Below are positions 1 to 5,700 of a stretch of DNA of 8,424 nt, in pieces (position 1 is the stretch's first letter; each line of letters opens with the position of its first letter). The notes beneath the pieces are model-generated. The model did no database searches, was not told the DNA's origin, and saw only the letters and a program-made list of their open reading frames with translations. Source of the stretch: JASFRI01 sp050115015 (GTDB lineage: Bacteria; Acidobacteriota; Polarisedimenticolia; CBDVAL01); assembly GCA_050115015.1 (NCBI GenBank), contig JASFRI010000178.1, positions 1 through 8,424 of the forward strand, given 5' to 3'. The translations under genes were made by a program, and so were the position numbers.

Positions 1-1
1 G

Positions 2-1333
2 GTCGATGGGTACGAGACGTTCCCGGACTGGGCCCGGGAGTACATCGGCCGGGAGGACCTCGATCGCGAGCGGGAGACACGCTACTGGATCACCGTGGAC
101 TCCGTCGAGGTCCGCGAGTCCTCCGACGGCAACATCGCCGCCATCGGCGACGTTCAGATGCGGGTGGAATCACGCTCGAAGGGGATCGACGAGCCCTGGA
201 GCGCCGAGCGGGTGGACCCGATCACCCAGCAGTACGCGGATCTCCTCACCGAGCACTTCGATGAGCTCGCCGGGCGGGTTCCGGCGCTCTACAACCTCCG
301 GGAGGCGGCCAAGGTGGTCACCCTGGCCAACTGGCTGCGCGGCAAGGGGGTCCGTCCGGCGCCGGCGGAACAGCCGGTCTACTGGTCTCCCCCGACGGAG
401 GTGTCGGGTTTCCTCGCGATGATGCCCTACATCCGGTCCGGTCGCGTCCTCTGGGGGATCTGGCCCTCCGGGGGCGTCGACTTCGACTTCGGGAGCCGCA
501 TCCGCGTGCGACGTGACCCCGACCTGACCGAGGACGCTGTCCGATCGAGCGTGCCGAAGGCGGACCCCAGGGAGGAGCAGCGCCGCCACCTGCTGGGGCA
601 GGTGCGGCCGGGCGCGCCGCTGTCGGTCTTCGGGCAGATGGACCGCATGCAGGTGGAGACCCTCATCCAGGAGGTTGCGCGGACCTGGCGGCTGTCCCAG
701 GAGCTTCCACGGGTCGCGGACGGGGTCGCGGCGCTGAACCGCTTCCTGCTGGAGACGCAGCGGCTCCAGGCCAAGGACCTCCAGGGGGGCGGTGGGGCGT
801 ATGTCGATGCGACGCGGTACCTGAGCGGCCTGAACGACGACCTCCGAACGCTGGGGCAGGCGGATCAGGAGGCGGTGGAGGCCGTGACCCGTGACGTCGC
901 CGGGGTCGACCGGCTCTCGGCGGCAGCCACCGCGGTCCCGGAGCTGGTCGGACCACTGAGCCCGGATACCTACATCTCGTTCCAGCCCGCGCGGGTGAGC
1001 GAGCTGCAGGCGATCGCGGACGAGGCGAGCCTCCGACAGCTGCGGGACGGCCTCACCGCCTGGGAGGAGGCCCTCGAGCAGCTCAACCTGGAGTCCCCGG
1101 ACGTCTTCGACCGCATGCGCCAACGCTCCAACAACCTCCTCGCCTTCATCCGCGCCATGGGTCGTGGAACTGCGAGCCTTTCCCTCTATGACGAGCGCAC
1201 CCGGACCCTGCGCGAACTCCTGCCGCACCTCGGACGGGTTTCGGAGACCGCCGGAGCCCTCGACGCGATCCTCGACCGGCAGTTCGCGATGCTGGAAGAC
1301 CAGCGCCGCGAGATCGAGGCTCCGAAGGGCTAG
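2..1333 (+). CDS. C-terminal part of a large protein of unknown function (5' end outside window)
   Basis: The frame is open from the first complete codon at position 2 to the TAG at 1331-1333, giving 443 residues; no start codon is needed in the window, so the gene begins upstream. The internal GTG at 95 is not a convincing start because the protein-like sequence continues upstream of it (VDGYETFPDWAREYIG). I do not recognise the family. Around residues 78-111 there is an amphipathic helical stretch (HFDELA, then LREAAKVVTLANWL), and around 152-166 a glycine/tryptophan segment (WGIWPSGGVDF). The remaining half, from about residue 190, is rich in Leu, Ala, Arg, Glu and Gln and looks mostly alpha-helical. 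No transmembrane segment or catalytic motif is visible. The Smr gene follows with a one-base overlap, so the two are probably co-transcribed and translationally coupled. Being coding is well supported; function is unknown. Confidence 0.8.
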   Translation, partial: VDGYETFPDWAREYIGREDLDRERETRYWITVDSVEVRESSDGNIAAIGDVQMRVESRSKGIDEPWSAERVDPITQQYADLLTEHFDELAGRVPALYNLREAAKVVTLANWLRGKGVRPAPAEQPVYWSPPTEVSGFLAMMPYIRSGRVLWGIWPSGGVDFDFGSRIRVRRDPDLTEDAVRSSVPKADPREEQRRHLLGQVRPGAPLSVFGQMDRMQVETLIQEVARTWRLSQELPRVADGVAALNRFLLETQRLQAKDLQGGGGAYVDATRYLSGLNDDLRTLGQADQEAVEAVTRDVAGVDRLSAAATAVPELVGPLSPDTYISFQPARVSELQAIADEASLRQLRDGLTAWEEALEQLNLESPDVFDRMRQRSNNLLAFIRAMGRGTASLSLYDERTRTLRELLPHLGRVSETAGALDAILDRQFAMLEDQRREIEAPKG

Positions 1334-1644
1334 TGCTCCCGCCGACGGTGCGCCTCCCCATCGAGGACAGCCTGGACCTGCACACCTTCCGCCCATCCGA
1401 CGTGGCGGCGGCGGCGGCAGCCTACCTCGACGCTGCGGCCGAGAAGGGGCTCGAGGAGGTCCGGCTGATCCACGGGCGCGGCATCGGCCAGCAGCGGGAC
1501 GCGGTGCGGCGGGCCTGTGCCCGCCATCCGGCGGTCCTCTCCTACGGCGATGCCACCCCGGAGCGGGGGGGGTGGGGTGCGACCGTCGTCCGGCTCCGCC
1601 CGCCCACGGGTCCGGCCGGTGCGGCGTCCCGGCGGAACCGCTAG
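1333..1644 (+). CDS. Small stand-alone Smr-domain protein
   Basis: This 103-residue protein is essentially one Smr domain (the MutS2 C-terminal type). Seen directly: LDLH at residues 14-17, an alanine-rich helix (about 24-36), the HGRGIG loop at 47-52 matching the family's HGxGxG, a helix (about 53-65), and a closing glycine-rich turn and strand (GGWGATVVRL, 79-88). Smr domains are known nucleic-acid-binding or nicking modules; family members act in recombination control and in cleavage of mRNA at collided ribosomes, and LDLH and HGxG are the conserved functional motifs. The GTG start at 1333 overlaps the upstream TAG (TAGTG), and a weak GAAGGG lies 3 bases before it, which suggests translational coupling. 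A GTG at 1348 would also keep the whole domain. The last 15 residues are a basic, Pro/Ala-rich tail. There is no ATPase domain, so it is not MutS2 itself. Which nucleic acid it acts on cannot be told. Confidence 0.88.
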   Translation: MLPPTVRLPIEDSLDLHTFRPSDVAAAAAAYLDAAAEKGLEEVRLIHGRGIGQQRDAVRRACARHPAVLSYGDATPERGGWGATVVRLRPPTGPAGAASRRNR

Positions 1645-2336
1645 GTACGTCCGGCGGCGCTCCCGATCCGCGCGACCATCGCCGGGAGCCCTTCCAGGAG
1701 GCCCGGATCCCCCGGAAGCCCTTCCAGATCGACCGGCACCACGTGCTCGGGCAGGAAGCCCGCGACCGCCTCCAGGAACGCGGCACCCTCCAGCCGGCCC
1801 GCATCCCGGGCCCGCAGCATGCCCCGGAGCGCCGCGTGGAACCGCTGGCAATCGGCCCACAGGCAGGCGAGATGCGCCAGGTCCGAGACCCGTACCGGCC
1901 CCAGGACCGACAGGGTCGATTTCAACGCGTTGCGGAGCCGGCCCTCCGCGGTCAGCTCCTCCGGGCTTCCCCCGCTGGCCCAGAGCTCCGCGAGCTCCGC
2001 CGCGTCTGCGCCGTCTCCCACCGCCGCCCGGCCCCGCTCCAGCGCCGGGGCGATCTTGCGGTCCTGCTCCTGGAGCCTCACGGTGCTCCGTCGGAGCGTC
2101 TCGAGGGCCTTTCCCGCGGCGCCGGCGCCCCGGGAGCGCAGCAGGGCGCGGATGCCGTCCAGGTAGTCCCGCGAGATGCGCGCCGTGGCGACCACACCAC
2201 GTGCGATCTGTGTGGCGTCCGGTCCGGCAACACCCGCGGCAACGAGCCGGGGCCGCAGGCGCGTCGCCGCGTGCTGCAGCAGGTCCGGCCGCAGCGGGCG
2301 GGAGAAGTAGGTTCCCGCGGTCTGGGTAGCAGCCAT
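1641..2336 (-). CDS. Helical protein of unknown function, 231 residues
   Basis: I do not recognise the family. From the ATG at 2336 the protein is rich in Ala, Leu, Arg and Glu, with likely helices throughout: about residues 41-69, a charged one at 77-106 (TLRRSTVRLQEQDRKIAPALERG), 125-142 and 151-178 (including two Cys and one Trp). No signal peptide or membrane span is seen, so it is probably cytoplasmic. The frame can be extended upstream to 2549. I chose 2336 because AGGGGG sits 6 bases before it, a TATACT -10 element lies about 90 bases upstream and inside the extension, and the extension is low-complexity Gly/Pro/Ala/Arg sequence. ATG 2354, six codons upstream, is a weaker alternative. 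The gene is convergent with the Smr gene and shares its stop tetranucleotide CTAG. It lies downstream of the giant barrel gene on the same strand, but the 381-base gap and its own promoter suggest separate transcription. Confidence 0.75.
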   Translation of the reverse strand: MAATQTAGTYFSRPLRPDLLQHAATRLRPRLVAAGVAGPDATQIARGVVATARISRDYLDGIRALLRSRGAGAAGKALETLRRSTVRLQEQDRKIAPALERGRAAVGDGADAAELAELWASGGSPEELTAEGRLRNALKSTLSVLGPVRVSDLAHLACLWADCQRFHAALRGMLRARDAGRLEGAAFLEAVAGFLPEHVVPVDLEGLPGDPGLLEGLPAMVARIGSAAGRT

Positions 2337-2342
2337 GCCTTT

Positions 2343-2348
2343 CCCCCT
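2343..2348 (-). promoter_or_regulatory. Ribosome-binding site that sets the start at 2336
   Basis: The minus strand reads AGGGGG, then AAAGGC, then ATG. This is five of six matches to AGGAGG at a 6-base spacing. It favours the ATG at 2336 over longer starts in the same frame. Confidence 0.6.
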
Positions 2349-2426
2349 GTTCATGGTACGGAGCGCCACGGCCTCTGGCTCGAGGGCCTCATACGCGGCG
2401 ATCCCGACCTTCGTTGCTGAGCGCAC

Positions 2427-2455
2427 AGTATAGGCGATCCCTCCCCCGACGCGAA
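2427..2455 (-). promoter_or_regulatory. Candidate sigma-70-type promoter for the 231-residue protein gene
   Basis: The minus strand carries TATACT (2432-2427), five of six matches to the TATAAT -10 element and conspicuous in very GC-rich surroundings. A poor -35 candidate, TTCGCG (2455-2450, three of six matches), lies 17 bases upstream. Transcription would begin near 2420, giving a leader of about 84 bases before the ATG at 2336. The -10 match is real; the -35 is weak, so an activator or another sigma factor may be involved, or the element may be chance. Confidence 0.4.
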
Positions 2456-2464
2456 AGCCTCCAC

Positions 2465-2475
2465 GGCGCTGCGCC
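2465..2475. repeat. Short perfect dyad GGCGC-T-GCGCC
   Basis: A perfect 5+1+5 dyad lies about 33 bases upstream of the candidate -10 element of the 231-residue protein gene (minus strand). It overlaps no coding sequence. It could be part of an operator, but short GC dyads are common at this base composition. Confidence 0.3.
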
Positions 2476-2481
2476 GCCCGC

Positions 2482-2498
2482 GGGTCCGGCCCGGACCC
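2482..2498. repeat. Perfect dyad GGGTCCGG-C-CCGGACCC
   Basis: Eight bases are repeated in perfect inversion around one central C. The dyad lies about 50 bases upstream of the candidate -10 element. As DNA it would suit a dimeric regulator; as RNA it would form a 7-bp hairpin with a 3-base loop. No T-tract follows on either strand, so it is not a classical terminator. Confidence 0.4.
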
Positions 2499-2562
2499 TC
2501 CTCCACCCGCCGCTTCGAAGGGCGGAACCCCGCTGTGGCGACTGGACATGCAAGAAACCCCT

Positions 2563-2593
2563 TGGCGGCAGGAGGTGACGGTCTGGCGGCAGG
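2563..2593. repeat. Direct repeat TGGCGGCAGG, two copies 21 bases apart
   Basis: TGGCGGCAGG occurs at 2563-2572 and again at 2584-2593. The 21-base period is two helical turns, placing both copies on the same face of the DNA. The second copy runs by three bases into the outer arm of the nested stem-loop. It may be a protein-binding pair or chance. Confidence 0.35.
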
Positions 2594-2676
2594 GCTGAGA
2601 GCTTGCGAAACAGGGCGGACCTCCGAGGATGGGTCGGTGGACCCGCAGCGGAGGTCCGGCCCAGGCTCTCGGCCCT
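2591..2676 (-). terminator. Large nested stem-loop downstream of the giant barrel gene (terminator or structured 3' region)
   Basis: Three nested stems are visible. The outer arm AGGGCTGAGAGC (2591-2602) pairs with GCTCTCGGCCCT (2665-2676), 12 positions with one T-G. The middle arm CGGACCTCCG (2616-2625) pairs perfectly with CGGAGGTCCG (2649-2658), optionally extended by GGG 2613-2615 with CCC 2660-2662. The inner stem GGGTC (2631-2635) pairs with GACCC (2640-2644) around a 4-base loop. It begins about 40 bases beyond the stop of the barrel gene, the position of a terminator or 3'-protective structure. No good T-run follows on the minus strand (only CTGTTTC, internal to the structure, and TTTCTT further on). 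The single imperfect pair is a G-U in a plus-strand RNA but an A-C mismatch in the minus-strand RNA, so direction is uncertain. Confidence 0.5.
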
Positions 2677-2717
2677 CCCGAGGCCGGAAGGTGGCGCAGG
2701 ATCCGGGCCGCGGACGG

Positions 2718-5700
2718 TTATCGCGTGAGAGCGGCGAGCGAGGCTTCGTCGAACTTGAAGCGCACTGCGAGATAGGGCCCCGTCTCGCTCTCCGATGCCT
2801 CCCGGAAGCCGGCGTCGTCGAACCCGGTCACGTTGTATCCCCCCACGATCCAGAGGTTCTTCCAGACCAGGTACCCGGCCTCGACCCCGAGGCCGGTCTC
2901 CCGCAAGCCGGATTCAGGCTGCGTCAACAGCCGCGCCGCCGCCCCCACGTTCCACCGTGGGGTCAGGTCATAGCCGATCCGCACCTGGGCGAGTCCCGTC
3001 CGGGTTCGCAGGCCGCCGCTCTCCACGGTCTCGGTGACCTGGCGGGCCGCCACCTTCGAGGTCAGCAACCACCGGGGCGCCGGCTCCACGTTCAGGGCGA
3101 AGGAGCCGCTGATCGCCTCTCCCTCGGGCCTGCCCACCGTCGAGACGCCGCCCTCTCCGTTCAGCTCGACCCGCGCCAGCCAGTTGAACTTGTCGGTGGC
3201 GACCGGCCGGAACGCGATCCCGGTCAGCAGGTCGTGATCCAGGTCGCGCGGTCCCGCCTCCGGCGCGAGAAGGAACACCCGTTCCCGGAGGAACAGCGTG
3301 TACCGTGGCCCCAGCTTCAGCACGCCCGCGGCGGTGAGCAGGTGCGTCGTATCCAGTTCCCCGATGCGTGCCTCGTAGCGCCCCGAGAACTTCACGCCGT
3401 CGGGAAGGTACTCGAATCCCGCCCCCAGGGAGGTGAAGTCGGCGGCCGGATCTCCGTCCAGCGTGGCCACCCGCTCCCCGAACAGGTTCGCGGTCCACAG
3501 CGCGGACAGCGGGATACGTGTGTTCAGGCCGACGTTCGCCCGGTTCGCCTGCCCCGAGGACCCGTCCTCGAGGGTGTAGGCCCCCGTCAGCACGGTGCGC
3601 TCGCTGAGGCGGGTCTCGACCCCGGCGAGGGTGCGGTTCGCCACGGCGTCATCGCCGTGCTCGAACTCCTGGTGCAGGAAGGCCCGCGACCCGTCGGGAA
3701 GCAGGTACTCGACGCCGAGGCGCGTCCGGCTCGGATAGCCCGCCACCGCCTCGTCCCCGAGAACCTCGTCGTGCTCGACGATGCCGTCCAGCCTGCGGGT
3801 GATGTGGACGCGGGCGCCGCCCAGCAGCGAGCTGGCGCTGGCGTCCGGGAGGTTGCCGCCGTTCTGGGACGTGAACCGGTAGCCGCCGGTGGCCAGGACC
3901 CGTCCGAAGTCCTTCTCCACATGGGCCTCTGCGACCTCTCGACGGTAGCCGGTGAGGCGGTCCTCCTGGGAGAAGGCAAGTCCCCGGATGCGCAGACGAT
4001 CCGCCATCCGCACCGTCCCCTCGATCCCGAACTTCCGGGTCCCCTCCTGGAGGGCGCCGCTCCGCGATTCGTTCGTGTAGCCGGGCCGGAGGTCCCGGTA
4101 GTAGCCGACGATCTCCGCGCGCCCGCCGATATTCCAGGCCCCCTCGAACGCGAGAGCGTCCCCGCTGAGGCCCAGGGGGTCCTCCGACCGGGCGTACTCG
4201 CCGTGGAGGCGGACCCCGGGCAGCGGCCGGTAGGTGAGGTCGGCGCCGCCGAGGGTGTAGTCGCCGGCGTCGTGGCCCTCCACGACGTACGTGCCTCCCA
4301 CGTCGAGCTTGTCCCCGAGGCGGTACGAGAGGCGCCCGCCCACGGTCTGGTGTTCTCCCCCGGCGTCATCGCTCTCGTACAGGACCACGATCACCACCGG
4401 GTTGAAGTTGGCGTCCCACGCCGCCACCGGCTGCTTGAAGAGGATCTCGCCGTCGACGTAGTCGATGTCGTAGTCCGTGTAGCGCACCATCTCCGTCACC
4501 GACAGGATCCGTTCCGTCTGGAACCGGTCGCGCACCTCGAGGTGGATGCGTTCCGAGTTCACCACGATCGGCCGCCGCCGCAGCACGTAGGGGCCCGACA
4601 CTCCGGCGCCGGGGATCTCGTCCCGGAACAGCTCGTAGGGCGTGTCCGCTCCGAAGGCCTGGACGCCAAACCCGCGGACCCGGACGTCGGCCTTCGCCCC
4701 GTAGAGGTTCCGGTCGTACCGGGTGAGCTCCGCCTGGGTGAGCCCGGTGTTGTAGTCCCCCCACAGCGCTGCGGACCCCTGATGCTCCCAGCGCGCGAAC
4801 AGCTTGCCGCTCGTCTGGGCGGCGTAGGCCTGCTGGCTGCTGTCGCCGTAGGCCGGGTAGAAGCGATCCGGGGGTATTTCCTGGAACACCCGGTCCGGAT
4901 CGTCGGGGCGATCGTTGTCGTACGCGAAGGTGAGCACGTGATCTCCGGCAACGCTGCCGCGGGCGAACAGCGCCACCCGGCCGTCCGCGTTCGGGTCGGG
5001 GTCCTCCCCGATCCGGGCCCCGTCGACCTCCTCGAGGCCGCCCACCGCGTCCGAGCCGAATCGCGCCTCGGCGAGGCCGGCCACCACCCAGTCGCCTCCC
5101 GCCGCCACGAAGGGGACGACCCCCTCGCCGGAGGCCAGCCCCGAGGTGGCGTATAGCCGCCGCTCGGCAGCGTTCGTGGACGGAGGCAGCCGCACCTCGG
5201 CGAGGCCCCGCAGCGTGCGGACCTGGAAACCGTCCCGTGCCGGATCCACGTCGATGCCGGCGATCTCCCCGTCGTCGGCGCGGACCGTGACCAGCGTCTC
5301 GTCGGGGACGGGGTGGCCCGACAGGTCGAGCACCCACAGGCGTACGACCGCCTCCGTCAGACCGTCCGCCGGTGTCGGCAACGCCTCCACCTCGATGAAC
5401 GCCGGTGCGCCGGCCCGGAAGACCGTGACCTCCACCGCGTCCCCCGAGGGGCCCGCGTCGGTCCGGGCTCGCAGGCGCAGCACGTTCGCCCCCTCGCGGA
5501 ACCCCACGTTCAGGTAGCTGTAGACTCCGATCCCTCCCTGCTCCCACACCTGCGACGTGGCGATCTGCGACCCGGGAAGCTCCCTGCCGTTCACCTCGAG
5601 GTACGGGCGGGAGGGCAGCGGCACGCGCACCACCACCTCCCCGGAGGAGGTCGGAACCGTCGTGTCCGGTTCCGGCGAGAGGATCGCCAGGTCCGCCGGC

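Larger units (their letters stand above)
2337..2717. other. Non-coding interval between the giant barrel gene and the 231-residue gene
   Basis: No convincing gene lies in these 381 bases. Frames on both strands stay open here, but their translations are low-complexity Gly/Pro/Arg sequence of the kind produced by high GC. From the right on the minus strand the interval holds a nested stem-loop (2591-2676), a direct repeat (2563-2593), two short dyads (2482-2498 and 2465-2475), the -10 element (2427-2432) and the ribosome-binding site (2343-2348). Confidence 0.6.

Noticed and set aside
1333..1644. Smr protein as the split C-terminal piece of MutS2
   Set aside because: The upstream gene shows no MutS2 ATPase motifs in 443 residues and ends with its own stop. 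The Smr gene has its own start codon and is a normal length for a stand-alone Smr protein.
170..1804. Minus-strand open frame of 544 codons across the left-hand genes
   Set aside because: It is antisense to the partial gene and to the Smr gene, which has unmistakable LDLH and HGRG motifs, and its translation is Arg/Pro/Gly-rich low complexity.
2337..2549. 71-codon N-terminal extension of the 231-residue protein
   Set aside because: It is low-complexity Gly/Pro/Arg sequence, contains the -10 promoter element, and has no better ribosome-binding site than the one before 2336.
2570..2578. AGGAGGTGA on the plus strand, an exact complement of the usual 16S rRNA 3' end
   Set aside because: No ATG or GTG with a protein-like frame follows at a usable distance; the downstream frame is the shadow of the barrel gene. 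Probably chance or part of the direct repeat.
2535..5156. Long plus-strand open frame of 873 codons opposite the barrel gene
   Set aside because: Its translation is rich in Arg, Pro, Gly, Val and Glu with no recognisable domain. It is the antisense shadow of the minus-strand barrel gene, whose domains are clear, in high-GC DNA.
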